Shown one piece after another: positions 1-10,174 of a stretch of 64,000 nucleotides of DNA. Source of the stretch: Polystyrenella longa (lineage in GTDB: Bacteria > Planctomycetota > Planctomycetia > Planctomycetales > Planctomycetaceae); the NCBI RefSeq assembly GCF_007750395.1, contig NZ_CP036281.1, positions 4,921,001-4,985,000 on the forward strand. The letters run 5' to 3'. Made by a program: the position numbers and the translations under genes. Below the pieces are notes generated by a model, which was not told the origin of the DNA, ran no database searches, and was given only the letters and a program-made list of their open reading frames with translations. How positions within the stretch are numbered: position 1 is the stretch's first letter; each line of letters starts with the position of its first letter.

Positions 1-1
1 T

Positions 2-2944
2 GAAGGTGACGACGTAGCAGAAGAGGAATCTGACTTTCCGTTCACTGAGGAACAACTGCAATACTGGTCATTTCAAGTCCCCACAAAAGCCGAGCCCCCT
101 CAGGTGAAACAGACCGAATGGCCGCGAAATGAAATCGATCACTTTATTCTGGCTCAGCTCGAAGCCAACGAGATGCACCCCGCCCCCCAGGCAGACAAGC
201 TGACATTACTTCGTCGGGCGACTTTTGATTTAACTGGCCTGCCGCCAACTCCAGAAGAAATTCGCGAATTCGTGGCGGATGAAAATGAAGATGCCTTCGC
301 CAAAGTCGTGGACAGGTTACTCGCCAGCGATGCTTACGGAGAACGCTGGGGCCGTCATTGGCTGGACATCGCCCGCTACGCAGACACCAACGGGATGGAC
401 GAAAACATGGCGTATGCATACGCCTATCTGTACCGCAACTATGTCATCAGCGCTTTCAACAAAGACAAACCTTACGATCAGTTTATTAAGGAACAGCTGG
501 CGGGAGACTTGATCCCCCATCCGGATGACGAGCAACAGACGATCGAAAGACAGATTGCCACCGGATTTCTCGCGATCGGTCCGAAAATGTTGGCCGAGGA
601 CGACCCGGTCAAAATGCACATGGATATTATCGATGAGCAATTGGACACGTCTGGAAAAGCGTTTCTGGGTATGACGTTGGGATGCGCTCGCTGTCACGAT
701 CACAAGTTCGATCCGATTACGGCGAAGGATTACTACAGCCTGGCGGGTATCTTCAAAAGTACGAAAACGATGGAGAACTATCGAGTCGTCGCGCAGTGGT
801 ACGAACGACCGGTTGAACCTCAAGCACGAATCGATGCGTATGCTGCTTATGAAAAAGATCGTGATGCTGTCAAAAAGACCATCGATGAATTGGTCAACAA
901 AGCGAATACCGAGATTCAAATCGCTGCACGGACTCGGGCGAAGGAATATCTGCTGGCCGCGACTTCAGTCCTGTCGTCACGCAGTCACTTCGATCAACTG
1001 GTCGATCAATGGAACAACGATAAAACAGCATCAGTCGAAAACAGCATCGATCGATTGGCTGAAAAATTCGACCGAGGGAATGTCGACGTACAGGAACAAA
1101 CCGCCGACCCTCGAGTAGCCGTTATCCTGACTTTCAAACAGGGTGCGTCGATGGCGGAATATGATGTCGAGATTCCCCAGGAGGGCAAATATGCGATGTT
1201 CCTGCAGTACGCCGCTCATCAATCCCGTCCGCTGAAAATCAGCGTGAATGGAGAAGTGATCAAAGAAACAGCTGCTGATCAAGTCACCGGAAGCTGGGGA
1301 CCTGACGGTCAAAAGTGGTTCTTTGAGCAAGTCATCGACTTAAAGCAGGGCAAAAACATTGTTCAGCTCGCCTGTACAAAACTATTCCCTCACGTTCATC
1401 AGTTTCGTTTAGTTCCGGAATCTGCAGATGGCACTATAGTACCGCCTATCGCATCTACGGATCAGAACCAGTCAGAGTCAGATTTGAATTCGCTGATTCT
1501 CGATCAATGGGTCAGTTTTCTGAAAGCAGAAGAAGCAAATCCGAAGTCCATTTTTAAACCTTGGTTTGCCCTTGGTAAAAATCAAGACGAAGCCGATCCA
1601 GCCTATTCTCGCTTGAAGACCAGTGTTCAAAAAGCAACAAAGCACGCGAAAAACGATCTGGCAGAAAGCTACGCCGCATTGTTCCTGGAGGCCGAACAGT
1701 CTTGGACGGCAATGAAGGCAGAAGAAGCAACCAAAGAAGCGATGGCTCTTCCTGATGCCGAACTGGAAGCCTTCAGACAAGTCTACCTGGGAGAGAAAGG
1801 ACCTTTCCGAGTTCCGGAAAATGTGGAACAAGGTTATAGCGAAGAGGTTAAACCTCTCCTTGGAGAGCATCGGTCGAAACTGAAAGCAATTGAAGACAAT
1901 GCACCGGCGCCATTGCAACTTGCATTGGGAGTCACGGAATCTAAAATTGAAAACATGCAGGTCTGCATCCGTGGGAATCATGTCAACCTAGGTCCGGAAG
2001 TTCCTCGTCAGTTCCTCTCCATTGTGGAAGGACCCGACCAGACGCCGTTAGGCGATGAGGAGAGTGGACGTTTGGCTCTGGCTGAATGGCTTGCTAAACC
2101 GGATCACCCGTTGACCAGCCGAGTGATGATCAACCGAATCTGGCGATGGCATATGGGGACGGGTCTGGTACGAACTCCTGACAACTTCGGTTTAACAGGC
2201 GAGACACCCTCCCATCCCCAACTTCTGGACTGGTTGGCTGTAACCTTCATTGAGCAGGGCTGGTCCATGAAAACGATGCACCGACTCATAATGAACTCTG
2301 CCACCTACCAGATGAGTTCGGATTACTCGGCCGAGTACACTGAACTCGACCCTGAAAATAAACTGTATTGGCAGATGAATCGGCATCGCCTGGAAGCGGA
2401 AGCGATTCGCGATTCGATTCTGGCAATCGCAGGTACTCTCGATCGAACTCAGGTCGACACTACTTTAGACTACAAAAGCCACACCTATGTGAACTCAACT
2501 GGGGGAGCGGGGGCGGTGAGTTATGACTTCAACTACCGCTCTATCTACCTACCGATCATTCGTAGTGCGCTTTACGAGATGTTCCAGGCGTATGATTTCC
2601 CTGACCCAAGTTATATGCAGGGAAACCGAGCGACGACGACTATCGCCCCTCAGGCATTGTTCCTGATGAATAGTGAATTTGTCGACAAGCAGACAGAGGC
2701 GATGGCCAAACGACTGCTGCAGGAAGCGCCCGACGCTCCTGAAGATCGAATCGAACGAGCCTTCGAATTGATCTATGGTCGTAAACCGGAAATTAAAGAG
2801 ATGGAAGAAATGCTCGGGTTTGTTTACGAATACGAGCAACAGGTCGTCTCGTCGATTCCCGAACAGGATCTACGACAGTTACAGGTCTGGAAAGGCCTTT
2901 GTCGTGTCCTGCTTTCCTCAAACGAATTTATCTTCGTCGATTAA
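2..2944 (+). CDS. DUF1549/DUF1553 (PSCyt2/PSD1) protein, 5' end outside the window
   Basis: The reading frame is open from the first bases of the window, and the translation before the GTG at 104 (QYWSFQVP, then NEIDHFIL) is typical family sequence. The gene therefore starts upstream and the GTG is not the true start. The order is DUF1549 (from about base 110), a haem-type CxxCH (CARCH) followed by DHKFDP, then a beta-rich insert (about bases 1135-1430) resembling a carbohydrate-binding module, a helical linker, and C-terminal DUF1553 with the RVMINRIWRWHMG and FGLTGETPSHPQ motifs. The cytochrome-like PSCyt1 domain usually found at the N-terminus would lie upstream of the window. DUF1549/DUF1553 proteins are abundant in Planctomycetota, are predicted to be secreted and have no firmly proven function; a role in polysaccharide or sulfated glycan use is commonly inferred. 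The DUF1501 gene follows 88 bases downstream, as in the two other pairs here. The family call is secure; the function is not. Confidence 0.93.
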   Translation, partial: EGDDVAEEESDFPFTEEQLQYWSFQVPTKAEPPQVKQTEWPRNEIDHFILAQLEANEMHPAPQADKLTLLRRATFDLTGLPPTPEEIREFVADENEDAFAKVVDRLLASDAYGERWGRHWLDIARYADTNGMDENMAYAYAYLYRNYVISAFNKDKPYDQFIKEQLAGDLIPHPDDEQQTIERQIATGFLAIGPKMLAEDDPVKMHMDIIDEQLDTSGKAFLGMTLGCARCHDHKFDPITAKDYYSLAGIFKSTKTMENYRVVAQWYERPVEPQARIDAYAAYEKDRDAVKKTIDELVNKANTEIQIAARTRAKEYLLAATSVLSSRSHFDQLVDQWNNDKTASVENSIDRLAEKFDRGNVDVQEQTADPRVAVILTFKQGASMAEYDVEIPQEGKYAMFLQYAAHQSRPLKISVNGEVIKETAADQVTGSWGPDGQKWFFEQVIDLKQGKNIVQLACTKLFPHVHQFRLVPESADGTIVPPIASTDQNQSESDLNSLILDQWVSFLKAEEANPKSIFKPWFALGKNQDEADPAYSRLKTSVQKATKHAKNDLAESYAALFLEAEQSWTAMKAEEATKEAMALPDAELEAFRQVYLGEKGPFRVPENVEQGYSEEVKPLLGEHRSKLKAIEDNAPAPLQLALGVTESKIENMQVCIRGNHVNLGPEVPRQFLSIVEGPDQTPLGDEESGRLALAEWLAKPDHPLTSRVMINRIWRWHMGTGLVRTPDNFGLTGETPSHPQLLDWLAVTFIEQGWSMKTMHRLIMNSATYQMSSDYSAEYTELDPENKLYWQMNRHRLEAEAIRDSILAIAGTLDRTQVDTTLDYKSHTYVNSTGGAGAVSYDFNYRSIYLPIIRSALYEMFQAYDFPDPSYMQGNRATTTIAPQALFLMNSEFVDKQTEAMAKRLLQEAPDAPEDRIERAFELIYGRKPEIKEMEEMLGFVYEYEQQVVSSIPEQDLRQLQVWKGLCRVLLSSNEFIFVD

Positions 2945-3032
2945 TCCTCGATCGACAGAACTAATTGAACTGGCTCCAAGAAAATATTGGCGGCATTAGC
3001 TCGCAATATTCACCATACCAGTGGAGAAGAAT

Positions 3033-4469
3033 ATGTCTCGTTATCGCGATCACTTTCAACTGGGTGCCCCTCGCACTCGCCGTCAGATGCTCCAACAGTC
3101 GGCGACAGGCTTCGGATGGCTTGCGCTGGCCGATCTGCTCAGTCGGGAACAATCAGCCTCTGCAGCCGAATCTGCTCCCCCCGCCGGTCCGCTGGAAGTC
3201 AAAGAACCCCATTTTGCTGCTAAGGCCAAACGGGTCATTTTTCTGTTCATGCACGGGGGCCCCTCTCACATGGACACATTCGAATACAAGCCGCTTCTGC
3301 AGCGTGATCATGGCAAACCATTGCCGTTCGACAAACCTCGGGTCTTTTCCGCTCAGACCGGTTCGTTGATGAAGTCGCCCTTCAAGTTTCAACAACATGG
3401 CGAATCGGGTGCCTGGGTTAGTGAACTATTCCCGGAAGTCGCAAAGCAGGTCGACGACCTGTGTATTTTGAATGGAATGCATGGTTCAAACTCTCGTCAC
3501 GGGGGTGCTCTGTTAGAGCTGCATACCGGCAGCGACACATTCACTCGTCCCAGTATGGGGTCGTGGCTGAACTACGGGCTGGGAACTGAAAACCAGAATC
3601 TTCCCGGCTTCGTCACAATCTGCCCCAGCCTGACCCATGGTGGCATGAACAACTGGAGTGCCGCCTTCCTGCCCGCAGTTTACCAGGGAACGCCTATTGG
3701 CAATGCCGGACTACAGGCGAAAGATTCGCGGATCCCATACATCACCGGCTCAAACCCGGATGCTCTTCAGCGACTGGAACTGGAATACCTGCAGAGACTG
3801 AACCAACAGCGTCTGGATCAAACTGGCCCCGACGCGAAACTGGAAGGCCGTATCAAAGCGTTTGAACTGGCTTACCGAATGCAGATGGAAGCACCTGAAA
3901 TTCAGGACATCTCAAATGAGTCTGAAGAGACCATGAAGATGTACGGCGTTGATGATAAAACAACCGAGGACTTTGGTCGCCAATGTCTGATGGCACGCCG
4001 CTTTTCAGAACAGGGTGTCCGGTTCGTTCAGGTCTCGCACAGCTACAAATGGGATTCCCACTCTAACCTGTTACGCGACCATAAACAGAATTCAAAAGAA
4101 GTCGACAAGCCGATTGCGGCTTTACTCAAAGACTTGAAGCAACGTGATTTGCTCAAGGATACCTTAGTCCTATGGGGCGGTGAGTTTGGACGGACGCCTG
4201 TCTCCCAGGGAGGCAACGGCCGTGACCACAATCCCGAAGGGTTCACCATGTGGATGGCCGGAGGGGGTGTGAAGCCGGGAATTCAATATGGCCGAACGGA
4301 TGATTATGGTTATTTCGCCGTAGAAAACAAAATCCACTTCCATGACCTGCACGCGACGATGCTGCATCTGCTGGGATTGGATCATCTCAAATTGACCTAT
4401 CGCTATGGCGGTCGTGACTTCCGGTTAACCGATGTCGCCGGCGAAGTGAAACACGACATTCTGGCTTAG
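3033..4469 (+). CDS. DUF1501 domain protein with Tat-like signal (pair 1)
   Basis: DUF1501 proteins resemble the sulfatase/alkaline phosphatase fold and are exported partners of PSCyt proteins; no reaction is established. The N-terminus carries a twin-arginine-like segment (RTRRQMLQQS) followed by a short hydrophobic stretch and AxA-type residues near SASA. Family motifs visible are FLFMHGGPSHMDTFEYKP near the N-terminus, VSELFPEVAKQVDDLCIL, FGRQCLMARRFSEQGVRFVQV, and GGEFGRTP with GRDHNPEGF and HATMLHLLGLDHLKLTYRY near the C-terminus. The frame opens with GTG at 3021, but ATG 3033 has GGAG at 3023-3026 with a 6-base spacing, so I chose ATG. It is probably cotranscribed with the PSCyt2/DUF1553 gene just upstream. 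A strong bidirectional terminator follows at 4562-4605. Confidence 0.93.
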   Translation: MSRYRDHFQLGAPRTRRQMLQQSATGFGWLALADLLSREQSASAAESAPPAGPLEVKEPHFAAKAKRVIFLFMHGGPSHMDTFEYKPLLQRDHGKPLPFDKPRVFSAQTGSLMKSPFKFQQHGESGAWVSELFPEVAKQVDDLCILNGMHGSNSRHGGALLELHTGSDTFTRPSMGSWLNYGLGTENQNLPGFVTICPSLTHGGMNNWSAAFLPAVYQGTPIGNAGLQAKDSRIPYITGSNPDALQRLELEYLQRLNQQRLDQTGPDAKLEGRIKAFELAYRMQMEAPEIQDISNESEETMKMYGVDDKTTEDFGRQCLMARRFSEQGVRFVQVSHSYKWDSHSNLLRDHKQNSKEVDKPIAALLKDLKQRDLLKDTLVLWGGEFGRTPVSQGGNGRDHNPEGFTMWMAGGGVKPGIQYGRTDDYGYFAVENKIHFHDLHATMLHLLGLDHLKLTYRYGGRDFRLTDVAGEVKHDILA

Positions 4470-4561
4470 AGCGATCACTATTCCTCCCTAGATAGTAAAC
4501 CTGGAGTCGAGGTCAGAGGTTATCTCCATTTAGAAATACTCACCCGATTTTTAACGAATAA

Positions 4562-4610
4562 AAACAGCCGACCTCATCTGTTAATCCAGACGAGGTCGGC
4601 TGTTTGTTTT
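4562..4610. terminator. Bidirectional intrinsic terminator between convergent genes
   Basis: A 14-bp perfect stem (4562-4575 with 4592-4605, core CAGCCGACCTC/GAGGTCGGCTG) encloses a 16-base loop. GTTTTTG follows on the plus strand and a U-rich run (TTTTTATT) follows on the minus strand. It lies between the convergent DUF1501 gene and the giant surface protein gene, so it can end transcription from both sides. Confidence 0.9.
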
Positions 4611-4720
4611 TGCTTTCATTCGTGAAGCATCAATGCCGACACGACTTTGATATTGCTTTAGAAAGAACAATAGCTTTAGGGAGAACTAATACTTAGGTAA
4701 GAGCTTTCTTCTAATGCTAC

Positions 4721-7700
4721 TCAGCTAATGACTTTGTTCCGCCCCGATGCAAAAGTCTTTTCATCATCGTCGTCATCTTCATCGAAGTAGAAGAAGTCAA
4801 TTCCGGCGAAGACTTCGTCGGTGGGAGATGAACTTGGAATCGGTGGAATTTCACGAACTCGGACATCGTCGTAACGTGTCCGAGCATTGTAAGCTCCGAG
4901 ACCGATCTTACCCTGATTCAAAGTAAAGCTATTAGCCACAGTGGCGGTGGTAATCGCTTCGTTATTCACGATCAGTTTAATATTGTTATCCCGGACTTCA
5001 ATCTTGACGTCGTATTCCTGCCCAACATTGATACTGCGTCCCTGATCATCCCAATCGACTAAAGCCAACCGATTTCCAAAGTTGCCCTGGTAATGTCCGA
5101 TCACCCACTGATTCTGACCAGTGAACATACCCGCGTATTTGAAGTCGTTCGGGTTTTTGTAATCAAAGATGATGAAACCATCTTGCCAGCTTCCCGATTG
5201 AACCTGTGTAGAAATACGAGCGGAAATTTCGAAATCAACCGGCAAAGTGCCATTAGGTTCGATGAATGCTATCGCCCATTTATTTCCGATAGGTGCACTT
5301 GAATTCGATTCCAGCATTACGTCTTCACCGACTTCAATTGCCGACCAGACAGCGGGATTCGTTGGTTTAAAGTTTGGTGGGATCACCGGGGTTTCATCAA
5401 AGTCGACATCGAACTGTTCATCGATAGGTTCGATCGTACGCCCCTGATAAACTCGGTCACTTAATTTGAAGTTGTCGAAATGGGTTTCGGCGTTGTTGTT
5501 CGCCAATCCAATTCGGCCTTTGTTCAAATCAGTCACTGACCCGACAATGGTGCTGGCAATCCGCTCACCGTCAACGGACAGCTGGACTTGATTGCCATCG
5601 ATCCGCACGTGAACGGCATAAGTTCGCTCACGCAATATTTTCCGACCGGAAGCATCCCAATCGACGGTCACGTATCGGTTGGACCAGTTGCCTTGATAGT
5701 GGCCGATCACCCATTCGTTCTGGCCGACGAGCATTCCTGCGTATTTGAAGTCATTCGGGTTTTTGTAATCAAAGACAACAAACCCGTCGTACCAACGGTT
5801 AACTCCGGTCTTGGCTGTCATCTCGACTGAGAACTCAAACGTCTGAGGCAATTCGGGAAGGCCGAGTAGCGAGAGTCCTAACCCAGCGAAACCAGAGGTG
5901 TCCGCCTGATAGTAAAGGTTACCATCAGGACCCTGTTCGACGCCCCAGTCTGAAGTATCGTAGGGGAGGAACAATTGAGCGCTACCATCCTCAAAATCTT
6001 CGATCAAGGGGAAGGAGCCATTGGACGCTTCGTGGAAACCGATATCCCGGAGTACGTCTCGGGCATCGCCGAAGTAGTCCGTTTTAGGAGCTTCAACACC
6101 TTCGTAACCACCAAAGAGTGGATCGTCTTCGAATCGAGTTCCTGCGTTGAGCGCGATCGAGTTGGGACTGACCCGGAAATTACCAGGTGCGACGAACATG
6201 GGATCGCCGCTAATATTCTTTTCTGGATCGGAAGGCGTTCGATTAATGTTGAAGGTCGTCATGCTTCCGAACTCGGAGGGGTAATTCACCCAGTCTTGTC
6301 CGTCATTATTCCAAAGCAAGTTCCTCATCACGCTTTCGAGCTGGGGAACATAAGGAGCATTGGCAACAATTCCGCCTTCATTATTGGCAAAGATATTGTT
6401 TCGAACTGAAAAACTATCGTCGGTAAAACTAGAGTGATACAGAGCAATCCCGTTATTTTCAACAACGGTGTTATTAATGATATCGGCGTTCAACAACCCA
6501 AACACGGTAGAGACCCGGAGATCAATCGCGTTCCCGTTGTTGTGAGCAATCAGGTTATTGTGAGCAATGGGTGCAACGACCGTGAAATTCTGATCGTTAA
6601 TACTTCTTGTTGACTTACCCACAATTCCGTTCTTATTGTTCTCGATCGAGTTCGCAAAGATTCGTGGGGCCACCACACTCTCGGCTTTATCCGGGTTTAC
6701 ATCATTCAGGGAAGTGTTTGCAAGAAGATAGACACCCGCTCCCTCACTGTGCCCATAGATTTGGTTACCTTCAATCATGGGAGCAGAACGAGAGTCATTA
6801 AATTCTGTATTGAAAGAACTCACCAACACGCCGTTTTCGCCATTGTTGTGAATCTTACTGTAAAGAATCTCAACTTCGTCCTCGTTGATATCGTCACCAT
6901 TTCGAGCAGTCACAACGAAGCCATTTTCCACATGTGAGTGGATGTCCGAATTTAGAACTCGGATATGAGGCTCATCTGTGCCAAAGATCGTAAACCCATT
7001 GATCGCATTTTTGACGGTCGTATTGCTAAATACCGTTTGCCCCTGAGCTTCTGCCGAGTAGAATACTCCAGCCCAAGGTCCGGGGGCCTCGCCTCGATGA
7101 CTCTGGTCAGTAAAGATGACCGGAATTTGATTGGCCGCATTCGCGACTACTGCCCCTTCGATATATAATCCCGTTCCAGGTGCGAACTTCAATGTCGTAG
7201 CGAAATTTAGTGAAGGTTGAATCTGAAGAGTTCGTCCTGAATCGACAATGATATCTAGCAAAACTTCGTAATTATTGAACGGGGTGATGGGCTCATAAAG
7301 ATGACCACCAAGAGTGCGTTTGGACTGCACATCATCATCTCGAACATCAATGGTATCGGACACCGAGCTGAAATTGGGAGCGGAAGCAAACAAGGTCACA
7401 TCAAGTTGATCGCCATCAATCGCTCCATCATTCACGGTTTCAATATCGAACTCAACCGTGTCCACGCCCACAGGGAAAAAGAGAGTCTTGGGGGCATAGA
7501 TTTCGGTATCATCGGAATTGATGACCTGAACAGTTAAGTCCTCTGTAAGATCGCCATTTCGAATGACGACAGCCTTGGCCGCTCGGGGACCTTCCTGCTC
7601 TCCAACGACATTTTTATCGATATCGAGGATCAACGTCAGTGGATCATCGTTATCAAGAATGATTCCTCTCGCGACATCGCTGATATCGTCGATATCTCCC

Positions 7701-9433
7701 TGAATCACTCGAGATACATAAACATTAAAAGATTCAACTGTCTCGGAAATGAGATCGTTGATGATCGGCACATTGAATGTCGTTGTGCCGCTGGTGGTAC
7801 CAGCCGGAATTCGAATCTGAGTGGTCGTCGCTCGGTAGTCTCGACCATTAATGGCAGTGCCATCGGAAGTAGTCAGCTCCAGGATAACATCTTCTTGCGT
7901 AGCATAATTCAAGCTGACTTCAAAGGAGGCTGTGCCTTCATGTTCGCTCACAACGATATCTTCGAGTATGACAGAGACGTTGTCATAGGGCTGAACCTCA
8001 GCCGAAATTCGATAGTTCCCCAGACTTCCGTATTCGGTGTAACCATTGGGGTTATTTTCATCGAGCGGGACTCCCAACCCGACGCCAATAATCTCCAGGT
8101 AGTACAGTCCGCCCGCGGCTAATTCGTAACTGAAAGTAGAATTTAAAGTCGATGGATCATTAAAGAGTTGAACGACCTGGCCATTTTCGTTGTACAAGAT
8201 TGCGAGAACATCGAGGTTCGCCGCTCCTGGTTCACCTCCACCCAGTGAGGGAACTGCTACGTCGAAATTGATTTGTCCTGGCCCAGCCCAAAAGCTGAAC
8301 ATGTCGCTATCGTCTGTCTGGCTGATGATTCCGAATAGCTCATCTCCGAAAACCTCACTATCGCCTTGACGAATGAGGTTGTAACTGTTGAAGAAATCGT
8401 TTCCGTAGTCATCTGGATAATATCCGAATCCGTTTTCGGTCGTGATGACTGTTAAGTCATCTTCCCCGTTGGATGAATCAAAATATTCCCCTTTACTCCA
8501 CTGGGTCACCTGAGTTCGAAAAGGAGCACCCATCAATGGCCCCCAGGATGTTGCCCCCGTTCCACCGTGCCCAGGGTAGTATTCCAAATCCGAAGTTCCG
8601 TCGTGCTCTAACCCGAGTGCATGTCCGACCTCATGTGAAATCGTCATCGCCGCCACGTTACTACCGAACTGGTATTGGCCGTTGAAAGCAAAGACGGGAA
8701 TATCGATGTCATCATTAAACGATTCGAGATAGGCGATTCCTCCGGCACCGGTGTTCATGGCATCGTCACCGATGACGACACGGACGCCCCACCTGAAGTC
8801 CGCAACTCCTTCTTCAACTTCTGCATTCTTCAAGTCTTCAAGATCTAGAGGCTCCATCGTCGTTACGTTCACATTGAACGGGGCAAAGTCTTCAGCGACT
8901 CTAGCCCAGATTTTGATAATTTCAATTTTTTCAGCTTCTGAGAAAGTCTGATTATCACCGTCAAAATCATAAGCAGGAGATTCGATGGTTTCCATGTTCG
9001 CAAAAGTATTCCAAGCAGTATCTGTCGTCGTGTGACCATCAAAATCTAGATAAATTGTATGGTTCGAGCCCGGATTACTGCTCAGTTCGAATGCCTTCGT
9101 CGTATCGTAGGCTTCAAAATCCTCCCAGAAAGTTCCATCACCTGGAATTGCCGAGATGGATGGATCCACATTCACTTCCACCAAGGGGTCGAAGTGTATC
9201 TCCCGACCATCTTCCGTAATGACGTGATCCTGATCCGGATAGCTAATCGTGATCGGTACGTGGACGGGTTCCGTGCTTTCGAGTCCAAAAAACGAGGCCA
9301 TATCGGCGGAGAGCATCACTTTATCTTCAAGCTGTTCGATTTGCAGAGACGCAATTGAAGTATTTTTACGTCGATGCTGCGACTGAGCACGGAAGAAACG
9401 GTTCGTCAGTTGATACCAGGGAGAAATTCGCAT
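4721..9433 (-). CDS. Giant extracellular protein: LEPR-XLL-like motif, reprolysin-like metalloprotease, Calx-beta, beta-helix, duplicated C-terminal module
   Basis: This is a 1570-residue modular surface or secreted protein. Residues 32-43 (QIEQLEDKVMLS) match the LEPR-XLL-type N-terminal motif seen on very large planctomycete proteins. A metzincin-type zinc protease follows: HEVGHALGLEHD at 267-278 supplies the HExxHxxGxxH ligands and GPLMG near 298-302 is a plausible Met-turn. Next come a beta-sandwich like those bound to metalloproteases (about 350-480), a Calx-beta domain (about 485-600, FEVSLNYATQEDV) and a second Calx-like repeat with degenerate features (to about 700). A right-handed beta-helix region follows (about 720-1090, with repeated N-rich turns such as GNQIYGHSEGAGVYL). 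The C-terminus has two copies of one LamG/DUF1080-like module, each with DGFxxFDYKNPNDFKYAGM. The tail is very acidic (DEDDDDDE). The start is the ATG at 9433; the Shine-Dalgarno signal is weak. It is probably an exported enzyme or adhesin acting on a polymer; the substrate is unknown. Confidence 0.9.
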   Translation of the reverse strand: MRISPWYQLTNRFFRAQSQHRRKNTSIASLQIEQLEDKVMLSADMASFFGLESTEPVHVPITISYPDQDHVITEDGREIHFDPLVEVNVDPSISAIPGDGTFWEDFEAYDTTKAFELSSNPGSNHTIYLDFDGHTTTDTAWNTFANMETIESPAYDFDGDNQTFSEAEKIEIIKIWARVAEDFAPFNVNVTTMEPLDLEDLKNAEVEEGVADFRWGVRVVIGDDAMNTGAGGIAYLESFNDDIDIPVFAFNGQYQFGSNVAAMTISHEVGHALGLEHDGTSDLEYYPGHGGTGATSWGPLMGAPFRTQVTQWSKGEYFDSSNGEDDLTVITTENGFGYYPDDYGNDFFNSYNLIRQGDSEVFGDELFGIISQTDDSDMFSFWAGPGQINFDVAVPSLGGGEPGAANLDVLAILYNENGQVVQLFNDPSTLNSTFSYELAAGGLYYLEIIGVGLGVPLDENNPNGYTEYGSLGNYRISAEVQPYDNVSVILEDIVVSEHEGTASFEVSLNYATQEDVILELTTSDGTAINGRDYRATTTQIRIPAGTTSGTTTFNVPIINDLISETVESFNVYVSRVIQGDIDDISDVARGIILDNDDPLTLILDIDKNVVGEQEGPRAAKAVVIRNGDLTEDLTVQVINSDDTEIYAPKTLFFPVGVDTVEFDIETVNDGAIDGDQLDVTLFASAPNFSSVSDTIDVRDDDVQSKRTLGGHLYEPITPFNNYEVLLDIIVDSGRTLQIQPSLNFATTLKFAPGTGLYIEGAVVANAANQIPVIFTDQSHRGEAPGPWAGVFYSAEAQGQTVFSNTTVKNAINGFTIFGTDEPHIRVLNSDIHSHVENGFVVTARNGDDINEDEVEILYSKIHNNGENGVLVSSFNTEFNDSRSAPMIEGNQIYGHSEGAGVYLLANTSLNDVNPDKAESVVAPRIFANSIENNKNGIVGKSTRSINDQNFTVVAPIAHNNLIAHNNGNAIDLRVSTVFGLLNADIINNTVVENNGIALYHSSFTDDSFSVRNNIFANNEGGIVANAPYVPQLESVMRNLLWNNDGQDWVNYPSEFGSMTTFNINRTPSDPEKNISGDPMFVAPGNFRVSPNSIALNAGTRFEDDPLFGGYEGVEAPKTDYFGDARDVLRDIGFHEASNGSFPLIEDFEDGSAQLFLPYDTSDWGVEQGPDGNLYYQADTSGFAGLGLSLLGLPELPQTFEFSVEMTAKTGVNRWYDGFVVFDYKNPNDFKYAGMLVGQNEWVIGHYQGNWSNRYVTVDWDASGRKILRERTYAVHVRIDGNQVQLSVDGERIASTIVGSVTDLNKGRIGLANNNAETHFDNFKLSDRVYQGRTIEPIDEQFDVDFDETPVIPPNFKPTNPAVWSAIEVGEDVMLESNSSAPIGNKWAIAFIEPNGTLPVDFEISARISTQVQSGSWQDGFIIFDYKNPNDFKYAGMFTGQNQWVIGHYQGNFGNRLALVDWDDQGRSINVGQEYDVKIEVRDNNIKLIVNNEAITTATVANSFTLNQGKIGLGAYNARTRYDDVRVREIPPIPSSSPTDEVFAGIDFFYFDEDDDDDEKTFASGRNKVIS
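4855..5245 (-). repeat. Tandem module copy 2 (C-terminal) inside the giant surface protein
   Basis: This is the second copy of the module coding for DGFIIFDYKNPNDFKYAGM and VIGHYQGN. The bases around 5130-5171 are nearly identical to those around 5739-5780 in the first copy, so the duplication is still visible at DNA level. Confidence 0.8.
5465..5845 (-). repeat. Tandem module copy 1 inside the giant surface protein
   Basis: This is the first copy of the module (WYDGFVVFDYKNPNDFKYAG, VIGHYQGN, KGRIGLANNN). It aligns along its whole length with the copy at 4855-5245, which indicates an internal gene duplication about 600 bases apart. Confidence 0.8.
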
Positions 9434-10174
9434 GATCCAAACCTGTTGTGATACTTGAATGTGAAGGACGATTAAAGACGAATGATAATTAGTACGCAGG
9501 ACTACCGACGTAAGGTTTTTACAGGAAATCTTTGCGTGGAGAGAATATCAGTGCAGTGTTGATGAAGAGATAAAAGACACGAAAACTGATATCAGAAGGT
9601 GATTTTGAATTGATTGGTGGAACTGGATACATCTTGAATTACCCAGAAACCACAGCTGATTGGTCTAAATAAATACGACTCGTCTATTCAGAACAGAATA
9701 CCAGTCAAAATTGATTTAGAAGGCCAGACAAGAGACAACCAGGAATCGCTCAGAGAATGTTTCCAAACCCGAGAGTAGGACGACGGTGGAGCCTCAGGTA
9801 AGCGTTGATTCCACAGCCCTCAGTATGTTTCTCCTTTAAAATAAAGAGAAATTCGCTCGAAATGGCGTCGTTAAGGGTTGCGCAATCCGCACAATCACCC
9901 CCATCTATACACGACCCGCTATTTAGATTACACCATTTTTTCGAATGATAGTTCAAATTGTTCTAAATTAACGAAATTAACAATTGTGTCAGTTTCAGCC
10001 TTGAGAAATGACATTATTGCAATCGAGATGCAATAGCAGGCATAAATCTCTCTCAAAACAGTGGGTTTATGTGAACCATCTTGGAGATTACGAGTCTTCC
10101 TTGCGAGCGGGAGTTGACTCACGACGAACAAATAAATAGACTTCTCCCCTTGCAGATCAACCAACTGCAGAAAT
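9434..10174. other. Gene-free interval, AT-rich
   Basis: This stretch lies upstream of the minus-strand giant protein gene and upstream of tRNA-Pro. It should hold promoters for both. The short open frames at 9750-9956 and 9928-10164 on the minus strand have no recognisable domain, signal or ribosome site, and I do not call them. I see no convincing repeat or RNA in it. Confidence 0.5.

Noticed and set aside
2983-3010. Inverted repeat AATATTG/CAATATT between the first PSCyt gene and DUF1501
   Set aside because: AT-rich 7-bp arms with a 14-base loop and no U-run; likely chance, and the two genes appear cotranscribed.
9750-10164. Two overlapping small minus-strand frames (68 and 78 codons) before the tRNA
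   Set aside because: No domain, no ribosome site and AT-rich composition unlike the coding genes.
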